64,000 bases of DNA from Babylonia areolata (Eukaryota > Mollusca > Gastropoda > Neogastropoda > Buccinidae): positions 88,366,232-88,430,231 of the forward strand of contig NC_134876.1 of the NCBI RefSeq assembly GCF_041734735.1, read 5' to 3'. Under the pieces are notes generated by a model that made no database searches, was not told the DNA's origin, and worked only from the letters and a program-made list of their open reading frames with translations. Positions within the stretch are counted from its first letter, which is position 1. Each line of letters begins with the position of its first letter. Made by a program: the position numbers and the translations under genes. Below are positions 12,706 through 25,128 of the stretch, in pieces.

Positions 12706-14789
12706 CCCAGCTCTTGCCTTAACAAATTACAATTCATTGTAAATTTAAATGAAATGAAACACATTTTGTGTCAGGTGATGGAAACAAGTGAGCAGAAATG
12801 TAGAATAAATATAAATAATACCATCAATAATACCTTACACTTTCTGTCATCATACTCATCTACCTCCACCAAAGGCACTGCCAGCTAACATTCCACACAG
12901 TCACACATGCCAAAGCCAAATGCTGGCCAAATGACCACTTGTAACAGCCGTCGGACACGCGGGGAAGTATTCACAGAGAAGAGAATGCAACAAACTCATC
13001 GGCTCTATCCTTCACCTGACAGAAATGTCCTACCTCACACCACTTGAAAATGATTGGAAATGACACTTCACGATGAGTTTTTGTTTTTGTTTAAGCTGTT
13101 AATCCTAAATTGTTCATTGCTCAGAAAATAAAGTTTCCACCTCTCACAAAAAGAATTTTTAAGTCAGCCCTACACAGTGTTATCAAAGTGTAGCACAATT
13201 TTTCTGACATGTTTTTTCTCATCAGTTTTCCAGTGGAAGGTGACAACAGCTTCTTCACATATCTTATCTCTTCATCTAGGCAACCTAATAATTTTTTTGT
13301 AAATTGTGTAGATCAGAAACATCCTTTTCTTTCTTAATAAACACATTAAAAAATATCCTTGGATCTTACTATTCTTAGTGCATCATTATCAACATCAATT
13401 CATCAATATAGGAACTGACATTCATAGATGTGCAGGTCAAAATATAAACTATTTACCATGTAACAAAACATCAGTTTTGAAATTTAAGACTTTAAAATTG
13501 ACAGAAGTAATATCATGACAGAAAACAATTCTTCAAAACTAATCTAATGAATTTCTGCCATTTTATGATGTTGTCTCTTGATCAGTTAATCACTGGATGA
13601 CTATACAAAAATATCGTTCTGATAATGTCAAAGCACCATTGTGCACACATGTGTGGACAGCAAAGAGGATTTCATATTGTAAAGCACACAGAGATGCCAC
13701 ACCTGGACCAAGTCAGATCACTCAAATCTGCATGAACAGCAAGTTGACACTAACTCTCTCTGTGCCCCTTCCTACAGCCCTCCCTGTTCTCACTCTCACA
13801 AGAGGACCTATGACTGTGTCCAATGGCTTCCTAATTGCACAGACTTCAGACAGATTTAAATGACCACAAGTAAACTGTGGGGTACTCATTTATCGACATT
13901 CACATGCCCAGGCACACTCTCAAAGTGCTCTGTACTCAAGCACACCCACCCCATCCACACCCACACCCACACAGATGCAGAGGAAAAAGGAAAGACAGCT
14001 CTGGTCAAGAGAGAGACAGTGTCAGAGAAGAGAAAAGTAAAAACTGTTCTGTGTTGCTTTCTGATGGCTTGTACAAGACGAAGTGTACTACGCATTCCTA
14101 ACTATCCGACAAATTCTAACAATACTTCCACCTCCAGTCTCACGACTTTAACTTGCTCCTTTCCTCTTCTGCCCTTTCTGACTACACTCTTATAGGTGGT
14201 TCTTACTGTTTAATAACTGTCAGCAGCTGTTACAGTTATTGCTATTAAGATTATATTCACAAACCAAACACACACTTAACATTTCGATCAGGAATGAATT
14301 TAAATTTTTATCGACATCTTTCATTTGTTATGAAAAACAACTTGCAAAATTCATAGATGTATGTATGCACGCATGTCAAATACCAGAAACACTCAGAAAA
14401 ACTGATGGATGACCAAGTACCTCCTGGAAAAACAACCAAATTTAATTGAACAAGGACCTCTAATGTTATTACATTATGATGTAACATAATCACTGTAACA
14501 TTCTAAAAGAAATTTCCATCCCCTTCCAATGTGCAAAAAAAAGGTACCCCAGGACAGAAATTTACGTTCATGCATTGTAGGAATTTCCCTATCACAAAAT
14601 CATTAAATTCATGTGAATATTTGTTAAAATTAAATAGTGCGTTCATTTTTCTTTCAGAAAAGTATAGTTTATGCTTTCTTTTACGAGTCTGCTTGCTATA
14701 AGTATAGTCTTTTTTTCCAATAATCACTCTCCCTGACCAAAACATCCCTTGGCAAATGGTTGTCACTGAGCATAAAATAGGCTTGGCAC
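10851..14789. other. Non-genic stretch with microsatellites
   Basis: No supported gene. Contents include short TG-rich tracts near 11665-11755, (AT)n(AG)n at 11953-12015, (AT)n(GT)n at 12044-12100 and a 64-base (AC)n at 12640-12703. The rest is AT-rich unique-looking sequence. It lies downstream of the neurabin exon on the minus strand and is therefore probably intron. Confidence 0.55.
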
Positions 14790-15210
14790 TGAAGGGGTTA
14801 AAGAGAGTGGGTGAGAGCAGACAGCCGAGCCTGACTGACTATATCATCATGAACCAGTCCCTCAAGCTGCCTTTGAACTTTAAAGTAGACTGAGCTGGCT
14901 GCCTTGTTGCAGAGTGCTATATGATTCTGAGAGGTGCTCCATAATTCTGATCAGGTTGGTGTTGATGTTGTGGTTGACCATAAAGCAGCATGCCCTACCA
15001 TTTAAAATGCCTTCTTGAGTTGAAGTCCACAAAGACAAGGTAGAGATTTTGTTGATGTTTAACACAGTATCCACAGACTGAAGATCTGCTCCGTAGTTCT
15101 GCACCCCACTCTGAAGTCTGCCTGTTGCTCACCAATGATCATTTATGCTTGTGGCGTCAGTGGGTTTAGCACAATCTTTAGCATGACTTAGCAATTTCTG
15201 CAGTATGACC
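14790..15210 (-). mobile_element. Decayed LINE reverse-transcriptase fragment
   Basis: Read on the minus strand, scattered pieces match the palm of an RTE/jockey-like RT in order: GEQQADFR..RTTEQIFSL (15130-15080), a KKAF palm remnant followed by GHAALW (about 15010-14985), LIRIMEHL (about 14955-14930), KAASSVYFKVQRQLEG (about 14910-14860) and a degenerate version of the GVRQGCLLSP loop near 14840-14800. It has several frameshifts and stops. It lies in the presumed intron after the neurabin exon, in the same orientation as the gene. Confidence 0.6.
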
Positions 15211-15462
15211 CTAAAATGAGTGCAATCAGAGAACATAGACTACCACACAAGCAAACCCTGCACTCCACAATACACAAATATGGACAAAAGTTGTCTAATG
15301 CTCAAACTGGGTACAGCACCAGACATGGAATGGAATATGCCATCCCCTTATAAATAAAAATCTGAATCAATTTATGAAAGAAAATGCAACATACAAAACA
15401 ACACACACACGCACAAAAAAGATAAACAAGAGATAAAGAAACAAGCAGAAATCAGAGACGCT

Positions 15463-15468
15463 ACTCAC
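15463..15468 (-). promoter_or_regulatory. Splice donor of the neurabin exon (GTGAGT)
   Basis: On the minus strand the coding sequence reads ..GATGTTGTGCT then GTGAGTAG. The consensus donor falls two bases into a codon. Reading through gives an immediate TGA, so the apparent C-terminus there is an exon end and not the true protein end. Confidence 0.8.
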
Positions 15469-17651
15469 AGCACAACATCCTGCAGCCTTTGCTGAGGTAG
15501 CTCAGTGGTTGACACCATGCCAAGACTGGCTGCCGTGTCTACCCATGATGGTGTTGCATCTTCTGATTCTTGCACATCCTCCAGCCCATCTCCCCACTCC
15601 AGTACAACACCTCCATCTCTGGAAATAAAAAGGGTAGAAGCTCCTGTCTCCTCGTCCACTGTTTCTCCCCAGAAAGGTGTGGCACTACCTGACACCGACT
15701 GCGCCGAGGGCTTGGACTGTTCATCCTCGTCATCCCCCCAGATCAGTTCCATGTTCTCTGAAGGTGACACGACTGCTGCCAGCACCGGCTCATCCACCTT
15801 TTCTTCTTCTCTTCGCTGCTCTAAAGGAGACCGTACAGGTTCTGATGTTGGCCCTTCAAGCTTTTCCTCTTCCTGCTTTTCAGGAGTGGGCTTGACTGGA
15901 GACAATGGTGACCTTGCTTCTTTGATCAGTGGTTTGGAGGAAGCAGGAGGTGGGGGGGCTGCCCGTCTTGGAACTGGGCTGGGTTTGTTGGGAGGTGGCT
16001 TGGGTTTGTTCAGAAGTGGTCTGTCCTTTGAAGAGACATGCTTGCTGGCATGAACCAGGATGTTCGCTGAACTTTCACAGGGTGGGCCTGCAGTGTCAAA
16101 TGCTAACATTTCATTCACTGCAGTTTTCTTCAAATCATCAGGTACTGTCTCTGTTTTAGCTGTTGTGTCACATGGAAGGCGATCAACTTCATCACCAACA
16201 GATTGGACAGTGTCTGTGACTGGCACTTGACTAGATCTGGATTCGGAAAATTGTTTTGTGTTGAAGTCTTCTGTCTGTCTTTTCACATCCCATGATCTCC
16301 TGTTCATGTTCTCCATCTCCTCAACCTCTGTTGGGGAGTCCTTCCTTGACAAGTAATTGTCTGCCCTTTTCAGGGCTGCATCAATTTCTTCTTTGCTTAG
16401 TCGTTTGATAGAGACATTATCGGATGACACTGGGGATTTTTTCTGGCGCATTGTGACCACATTATCCACCCCATTCTCCAGTCTGGCATCAGTGGAATGT
16501 GACGATGATAATGAAAGACTGTCAGGCGTAGGCCCCTCCTTCCCTATGGAATATTCCCCTATCACTGGATCGCCTGCCCCATAATGTTGACGCTTCAAGC
16601 TGCCTGTCACCCTGGCTTGCACCAACAGCAGTTCATCACTGGCACGTTCCTGTTTATCCACACTTTCAGCAGACTTGATGAGGTCCAAGCTCTTGATATT
16701 CTTCCCAACCCTATCACCAGGCACATTACGTTCAATCAAATCAGGCTGAGAACGATGGATATCGGAAGAGGTAGAGACAGATGAGTACTGAGCACCAGAA
16801 TGAGCCAAGATGAAATGGTCTTCATCTTGAGGAAGTGTGTCCCTGGCAGCTTTAGTGGTAACAGACCTTGCTGTGGGAGCATCCACACTAACCGGGTCAC
16901 AATAGGAATGGTCCATCCATTCCTCCCTCAAGCGTGAGACATCATCAGAGCTGGAAAACCTGCGAGTGGGGCTCAGGGGTGAGGAGGACCTGGGAGACAT
17001 GATCTGGGGTGGGGAGGAAGGGGAGTGACCAGGAGAAATCCTTTTGCGTATCACTTTCTCTCGTTCTTGGGCTACCCGAGACTCCTCCTCCATTTTGGCA
17101 AAAAGCCTGCGAGTGTAGTTGAAACGCTGAACATGGCTGGTGGCCTCCATTAAGGAAGGCTCAGGGTGCTGGGGGACAAGGTCCGGGGCAGACAAAGAGA
17201 CAGAGCAGGAGGCTGGCAGTGGTCGAGAGGACAAACTGGCCAGCGACTCTCTGGACCCGGAGAGAGTTGCATCACACATTTTCTTCCTCTTGGATTCGGG
17301 AGATCGACTGATGACGGATACCTGAGGTAAACTGGGAATGGAAGATGCCGCTGAGACAGAGAATCCTGTGGGACCATGGCAGGGTTCCGGCAACACCCCC
17401 ACCTTCCCACCGCCACCAATGCCTGCCCCCCCTTGAAACATTTCCATGATGCGGTTCACCTTGGGTCCATAACGGTGACGCCCATGCTGACCACCATCAT
17501 CAATCTTGGCTTTCATGTTGGCAAATGACTGGGTGGGTGATGATGGTGGCTGAGACACCTGTGACGGCTGTCCAGGAATGTCTTGGAGTGTACTGCCACT
17601 ACGGTATCGGCTTGAAGCCAACACCTCCTCACGCTGATTCGGCTGAGACAT
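15469..17651 (-). CDS. PPP1R9A: Neurabin/spinophilin homologue, large first coding exon
   Basis: In animals this family is a scaffold that binds F-actin through its N-terminus and protein phosphatase 1 and other partners through later domains. The exon encodes 727 codons plus two bases. The signature is residues 60-72, RYGPKVNRIMEMF, which corresponds to the KYGSNVNRIKNLF block of vertebrate neurabins, with an upstream FANMKAKID at 43-51. A second conserved piece, QRFNYTRRLF, lies at 175-184. The rest is Ser/Pro-rich and disordered, with a proline stretch (KPKPPPNKPSPVPRR) and acidic WGD/WGE repeats near the end. ATG at 17649-17651 is the start because it has A at -3 and no upstream in-frame ATG. 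The exon ends at a GTGAGT donor with two bases carried over. The PP1-binding, PDZ and coiled-coil exons are not in the window. Invertebrates usually have one gene, so PPP1R9A versus B cannot be told. Confidence 0.8.
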
Positions 17652-17943
17652 TGTCACAAACAACGTTAAACCTTGCAGGAAGTTTTCTGGCAAGTATAAC
17701 TTCCAACTACTGGCATTTAAGTTGAACGCAGAATGACTGATATGACAGTGACAACTTTGCTGTCACCAAATATTTTCATATATGTCACCTAGTGAAGAAA
17801 CACAATCACAGCTCAGCAAAAAAAAATTTTTTAAAGCACAACAAAAATCAATCAATGGAATGTTGAAATACTGTAAACAGGAAGTGCAAAGAGGAAGGAA
17901 GACAACTGGGTAAGTCAGGTGCCCGGTTCCTCAGTTCTCATGA

Positions 17944-18080
17944 CCACCACTGGTGCCACAGCTCAGACGGAGACTAGATGAAGGTAACAAGAAGAAACCT
18001 GAAGACATCGATGACATGCTGGCGAAGTCAGGATACTGGAGGACCCTTACTGCTGATGTTGACAACACCATGGTGGTGTC
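17944..18080 (+). other. Coding-like segment, unidentified
   Basis: This is an open stretch of 45 codons rich in charged residues: QLRRRLDEGNKKKPEDIDD, then MLAKSGYWRTLTADVDN. It follows AG-ending pyrimidine-containing sequence (TTCCTCAG at 17927-17934, GCCACAG at 17955-17961) and ends near CAG|GTCCTC, which is a weak donor. I do not recognise the protein. It could be an exon of a plus-strand gene or a conserved repeat. It lies about 300 bases upstream of the neurabin start, on the opposite strand. Confidence 0.25.
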
Positions 18081-18631
18081 ACAGGTCCTCATCATCTGTC
18101 TACCTCCATCTGAAACAAACCGCCAATCAAACAAACAGAAAATTAGAGTCAACAATTCACAAGCAGAGTTTAAACTCGGAAGGAAAAAATGATCGGAAAG
18201 AATTAAAAATTAGAATTTCAAAATAGAGGGAAAAATTAAAGACAAAATGAGAAAAGTAATTAATAACTATGAAATCAGAAATGATGATAATAAAACAAAA
18301 CATACATAAGAAAAAGAATGGAGTTGATCCTTAGTAATTAAACTGACCTGACCCGTTCTACAAAAAAAAAAAGAACTATTGTCCATTCTTATGCAGAAAA
18401 TCCATAATATCTCAAATAACCCACTCAATACATGTATTGTCCCCTGTTCTTCTGCCTAAGTCAACTGACCCACTAAAATCCACCCAGATGTTTGATACAA
18501 ACAGCCCTGATTAGTTTTCTACTGCCCTGAAAAATGTACTATCATTTAGAGTATACATTCCCATTTATCAAACAATAAATAGTATATATAAAGCTGTTTG
18601 TGAGTATGCCTCTGTGTGTGTGTGTATCAAT

Positions 18632-18663
<32 letters not shown>

Positions 18664-19237
18664 AATGAAACAAGCATTCATAAACAATGCAACTGTTCAC
18701 AAAAAATTACATTTTCAGATTGCATCCATGATGAATGATCACTAATCAGCTGGTATCCTTTCTTTCAGACATTGTACATAAAAATGGGTTTAACTTTAAT
18801 GAAAGTGGGCCAGGAAGTCAAATAAACAAAGCATTCATAAAGGAAACATTCATCGGTTGTTAACAGTCTAACCCACGTCAGTCTCCGATTTACCGACTAC
18901 CAAGGCAATCCAAGGGAGTAATGGCACACTTGGAAACAAACATAGGCAGACACAGAAAGAAAGGCAGAAAGGAAGGAATCTAAAAACAAAGGAAAGAAGG
19001 TTGGTGGAAAAGGAAAGAAACAGCAAAAGAATGAGGAAAGAAAGAAAGAAAAATTAACATAAAAATAAAGAACAAACAAAAAGCATTCATCTTTTAGTGA
19101 TAACACCACAAGTTCTGCCAGTGAGCCCACAAACATAAACCAAAGGAGAAGTGAACCAACCATGCCAGTTTTTACACCTTGTGGACAAAACCCGGGCTGC
19201 TGACTGAGCCATGCCTCTGTGCAGAACACCCTGGACC

Positions 19238-19274
<37 letters not shown>

Positions 19275-20922
19275 AGTTTTGTCACATCTTTCCTCCTCCC
19301 CTACTTCCCTGTCCCTCCCCAATCCCTTCTCTCCCACCTCAGTCCTAACCCTTCCCCTTCAACCAACCCAATCACACTCCTCTCCCATGTCTCCCCTGAA
19401 ATGTTTACTGAGACAGGAATGCTTGAACACAGCCCGTCCTCTGTTTCCTTCCTTTTCAATCCCTCCACCAGGGTAACAACATGCACATTTTTCACCGTAA
19501 TCCTGAGCCACTGATGCAACCACTGCAATGTGCTTTCAGAGGCAAAATGCAGAGTTCATTTGATTCACTTCACCTTCGGCTGATTCTCTCAAAACTGAGA
19601 GAGATGGGAAATGAAGGGGGGTGGGGGGGCGCAGGAAAAGAAGGAAGGAGAGACAGACAGATGACGGCAAGAGTGGTGTACACTAATTAGTTTCCTGAAG
19701 GTAACGAGCCTCCACATGTATGTATGATTGATTCGTTGTGACTTATAACTGTTGTGAAACAGTTAAAACACATGCATGAACTGCATACACTAAACATCAC
19801 TCTAAATTTACATTTCCTCATAAATTATTAATACAGCAGTCACAGAGACATTCTTCAACACACATCTTCTTTAGAAAATCAAACCAGATGGACTTCACAC
19901 ATACACACACCCACATGTGCACACACACAAGCACATGCATGCTCACGCACACACACCAGCTTTTAAATAAAGTAAAAAAATAAACCTTGGTTATGAAAAA
20001 TAAACTCTAAGCAACCTCCTACTACTTCTACTACCAAGCTCTCTTGATAGAAGAAACCTTAAACATAAGAAAGGAAAACCTATTCCCCTCAAATTTCATA
20101 TCTAGCAACTCAAGTTGATTGATTATCTAATTTATATAAAAATAAAAAAAGTTTTTAAACAAAAATAAAAACATTTCTAAAGTTTTGTTAACTTAAGATA
20201 CCAGTTTGTAGCCAGCAATAGCGCAAAATTTACAAAAGACAAAAGTTCATTCTTCAATACTAACACTACAGACACTCTCCAAAGATAAAAACAAACAAAA
20301 CAAAACAAAACAAAAACAAAAACACATACTATCACCTTTTCATATTTTTGATGGCATAACAAAGAGATCTAAAAGACAAACTCGGAGCAACAATCAACGT
20401 CAAGCAGGTCAAGACATACATGTACATTCATATTTTGATGGCATAATAAAGTTATCAAGAAGAAAAACTCTGAGCAACAATGTCAAGCAGGTCAAGACAT
20501 CCATGTACACCCAAGCAAGGAACGAGACAGACAATGGGAAAAAGCTTCCTGCAGACAAGAGATAAGGCCTGGTGGCCTTATGATCCATTAGGACGCACTG
20601 TCAACATGTGGCAGTCAAGCTGTCATGTGAGCCAGCAAATCATTTGGGTGTCACTCCACGCTGACAGCTCACTTACACCTTTCACTCAGCCAGGCATGTA
20701 CAGTTAGGGAACTCCGATAAAAATAACTGACTACATCCCCCCCATCCACCACCCCCATACCCCCTGCCCCCTCCTCCTGTCCCCCCCCCCCCCCACACAC
20801 ACACACACCCTCCCACACACACACACACACACGTTAGTGCACACACAGGTATACAAACATACATGTGCGCACACACATACAAATGTACCTCACTAACTTC
20901 CAAAAAGATACTCCCATCACAC

Positions 20923-20966
<44 letters not shown>

Positions 20967-21024
20967 AATTATGTGCACACCCACAAACAAATGTAGCTCA
21001 CTGACCTCCAAAAAGATACATCCA

Positions 21025-21060
<36 letters not shown>

Positions 21061-21165
21061 GCAACTAGTACACACACAAACACACAAGCACACACACCCA
21101 TGCACACACACATAGCAGATAGCTTCAAAAAGTCTCCCACCACTACCTCAAACACACAGCACAGT

Positions 21166-21201
<36 letters not shown>

Positions 21202-22105
21202 TTCAGGACACTGACATGCACGCGATTGGCTGGTGTTACCTCGCACCACTTGCATTAAATATTTACAAGGTACATGTAACATAAGGAGTACATTAATACA
21301 ATGCAACCCTTGTTTATCAATAAGTATAAATCTATTCCCTTTCATGAAACCCGTTTATCACCACTGAGAACACAATTCAAGGTAAAATGCATAAAGGGCA
21401 GGTCCATGAGTGTGTGTACACACACACTTAGCTCTTTTGATTTCTTTAACTGCTTTAAAAAAAAACAAAAAAAAACAAAGACATGAGAGCAGTGCTGCTA
21501 ATACACACAGACAAAAAGATAAACCATTCTCAAATAAAATAAAAAGAACCTTGGTTCACACTGGCTGACCAACTGGTTCCCAGATGACTGGACAACTGGC
21601 TGCTATGTTGGTTGGCTGGTTGGTCACTTATTTAAGTTGCTTTTTCTTCAGGTAGATTATCATACACAGCTCATTCCTCCACAAAAAAAGGTTCACCTCT
21701 TAACAATGGAATCATCTGGGCACAATCCCTATTGACACAGATCTTAGCAATCACCTGTACACATACAGCACATACACACACAAACAGAAACATGCCTCAA
21801 TTTCACCTGGTTTTATCACCGCCACACCTCACAGCCTTGATATCTAGACAAGTGGGAGCAACCAGGTCTGTCTATCAACCTGTCCTTCCTCAGCTTGAAA
21901 CCTTACAATAATCTGTCCACTGTATCTGGTCAATACCACCAGAGGCGCTGACTTGAGCTAATATGCCCTTGTGCTGTTGTAGTCATTGGTGGGGGGTGGA
22001 GGGGGCGGAGGAGGTAGAGGGTTTGGAGGGCAGAGGGACCAGTATGATGTCAGATATATGTCGGTAAACTATTGTATTGACTCAATCACTGTCATTTTTG
22101 TTATG

Positions 22106-22151
<46 letters not shown>

Positions 22152-22297
22152 CATGCATTAACACATATCCAAATTTGCATGAGAAACGTGTGTAACTGTG
22201 AATGCATGCACTTACAGGTGCATGTGTGAATGTATGCATGCAGATGTGCATGAGTGAATGCATGCATACATGTGTTTGCATGCACATGTTTGTATGC

Positions 22298-22353
<56 letters not shown>

Positions 22354-22625
22354 ATAATGTGAATGTACATGAAAACACATGCTCACAAACACACACACAT
22401 ACCTGACATTCACATAACATCCAGAGTGACAGAAGTAATCCACCTCTCATAGAAGTGGGCCACCTCTGATAGGCTTCTTTTTGTTTTCTGTACATTTTCT
22501 GAGAAAGACATGATCCATTCTATTTCATGTTTCCATCTCCAGAGGGAGATAACAACAATCATCTTTACTCACAGCATACGGGTACAAGCGCGCATGTGTG
22601 TGTATGCACACGTGCGCACACGCGT

Positions 22626-22663
<38 letters not shown>

Positions 22664-22794
22664 GCACACTGTGGCAAAGAGTATATACAGAGAGAGATAA
22701 AGAGAGGGACTGATCATACGGAGAGAACAAAACAGAGAGAGAGAAAGAGTCAGAGATCAAAATATGAGAGAGAAAGAGAGCACGAGTGCTGAGC
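18081..22794. other. Non-genic stretch upstream of the neurabin exon
   Basis: Probably neurabin 5' intron or promoter sequence. No exon recognised. It has (AG)n near 18631-18663, (CT)n near 19241-19271, dense (AC)n blocks at 20790-21200, a poly-C run near 20778-20792, (AC)n at 22109-22150, (GT)n at 22305-22350 and (AC)n at 22625-22660. Confidence 0.55.
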
Positions 22795-24136
22795 AGAACA
22801 AAACTGAGGCAAAACAGCACTATACAGTACACAGACTGAGGCAAAACAATACTGTAGTGTACAGCACAGACTGAGGCAAAACAGCATTGTACAGCTCAGA
22901 CTGAGGCAAAAACAGCATTGTACAGCACAGGCTGAGGCAAAACAGTACTGTACAGCACAGACTGAGGCAAAACAGCAATGTACAGCACAGACTGAGGCAA
23001 AACAGCATTGTACAGCACAGACTGAGGCAAAACAGCACTGTACAGCACTGGCTGAGGCAAAACAGTACTGTACAGCACAGGCTGATGCAAAACAGCATTG
23101 TACAGCACAGGCTGAGGCAAAACAGTACTGTAAAGCACAGACCGAGGCAAAACACCATTGTACAGCACAGACCGAGGCAAAACAGTACTGTACAGCACAG
23201 ACTGAGGCAAAACAGCATTGTACAGCACAGACTGAGGCAAAACAGCACTGTACAGCACAGGCTGAGGCAAAACAGCACTGTACAGCACAGGCTGAGGCAA
23301 AACAGCACTGTACAGTACAGGCTGAGGCAAAACAGTACTGTAAAGTACAGACCGAGGCAAAACAGTACTGTACAGCACAGGCTGAGGCAAAAACAGCACT
23401 GTACAGCACAGGCTGAGGCAAAACAGCATTGTACAGTACAGGCTGAGGCAAAACAGTACTGTAAAGTACAGACCGAGGCAAAACAGTACTGTACAGCACA
23501 GGCTGAGGCAAAACAGCACTGTACAGCACAGGCTGAGGCAAAACAGCAATGTACAGTACAGGCTGAGGCAAAACAGTACTGTACAGCACAGGCTGAGGCA
23601 AAACAGCACTGTACAGCACAGGCTGAGGCAAAACAGCATTGTACAGCACAGGCTGAGGCAAAACAGTACTGTACAGCACAGGCTGAGGCAAAACAGCACT
23701 GTACAGCACAGACTGAGGCAAAACAGTACTGTACAGCACAGACTAAGACAAAACAGCATTGTACAGCACAGACTAAGACAAAACAGCATTGTACAGTACA
23801 GGCTGAGACAAAACAGTACTGTACAGCACAGACTAAGAAAACAGCATTGTACAGCACAGGCTGAGGCAAAAACAGCACTGTACAGTACAGGCTGGGGCAA
23901 AAACAGCATTGTACAGCATAGACTGAGGCAAAACAGTTTTAACCATCATACAGCTCTGAGAAAAAATAGCACTGTATATCACAAACTGAGTCAAGATAGT
24001 GCTGAAAAAAAACAAAAAAACAACAACACTGAGGTAAAACAGTACTGTTGAGTACAGACTGAGGCAAAACAGTATTGTACCACACAAACTGAGCAAAACA
24101 GTACTAGAGCACAGACAGGCAAAAAAGTACTGTACA
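22795..24136. repeat. Minisatellite, 30-bp unit, more than 40 copies
   Basis: The unit is ACAGCACAGGCTGAGGCAAA followed by ACAGTACTGT, 30 bases. Copies in the centre differ mainly at A/G in GACTG or GGCTG and at the CATT, CACT or TACT position. Units at both edges are degraded. Because 30 is a multiple of three and the unit lacks stops, all three minus frames and one plus frame stay open for 250-350 codons. The translations (for example repeated LPQPVLYSTV) are a by-product. The junction of adjacent units contains the 10-bp palindrome ACAGTACTGT. Confidence 0.95.
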
Positions 24137-25083
24137 GTAGAACTCAAGTCTGCCAATCCTGTTAAGACCATCAGCAATTCACACACCAAGGGGAAAGCCA
24201 ATTGCCCTCATTTGACAGGCCATTGAGCAATATATCACACCCTTGACTGACCATTCATTCTTCCCTGGCCAGTGGATAGGTCAATGCTACCACACAAGCC
24301 CTACTGTGAAGGCCTACCTTCTTTGATGTGACAGTCACCAATAAACCAACCTTTTACTGATGTCATCTGCTTGTGTCATCTATCAACCATGTCAAATTCC
24401 ACATACCCACACATCTACAGACACATGCACATACAAACACACACAATGATATATACGTGTGTGCATATATATATTCAAAAAGGCAATACAAAAACGCCTA
24501 GGAATGGTGGCTAAAGAAACCCTGTGTCGAAATGGCACTTCTGCCTTGCAGTGACAACACATTAAACATTAACAGCATCCGGCTGAACCATTGAAAGCTG
24601 ACATTGCATGGTTTGCACTACGACTCTGAAATCAATATAAGTCAGGAAACAAATAACAGATTACAATGCATTGGCATACAATAAAACACATATATAATAT
24701 ACAATCATACCGGTAGTGACACACACGTGCATTTCACTGCACTCATTTAGTACATACATACTAATAAAACTTACTTATCATTTCAGACACACACAGGCAT
24801 ATCATTTCAGACACACACAGGCATGTGCACACACATACATATACACCATACACACACATAAAGTATCATACATGCACTCCAGTGCATATATTAGTACACT
24901 TTACACAAGTACATTTTCTGGCGCATGCACACACACACAACACACGTGCGCGCACACGCACACACACACACACACACAATCTGACAATGTATACTATATG
25001 TACACATACATCAAGTACATAAAGGTAGAGTGACAAACTTGGCAGATTGTGTCTTTGCATATATGCTATGTGCACACCTGCGT

Positions 25084-25128
<45 letters not shown>

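Noticed and set aside
15505-16159. Plus-strand open frames of up to 182 codons opposite neurabin
   Set aside because: Shadows of the neurabin exon. The minus strand has the conserved motifs and a proper donor.
17652-17693. Upstream extension of neurabin (PENFLQGLTLFVT)
   Set aside because: The frame is open but begins at TTG, not ATG. ATG at 17649-17651 has a good context and is preferred.
22750-23909. Long minus- and plus-strand open frames of 259-352 codons
   Set aside because: They are translations of the 30-bp minisatellite in several frames at once, not genes.
22795-24136. CRISPR array
   Set aside because: The units are head-to-tail without spacers, and the genome is eukaryotic.
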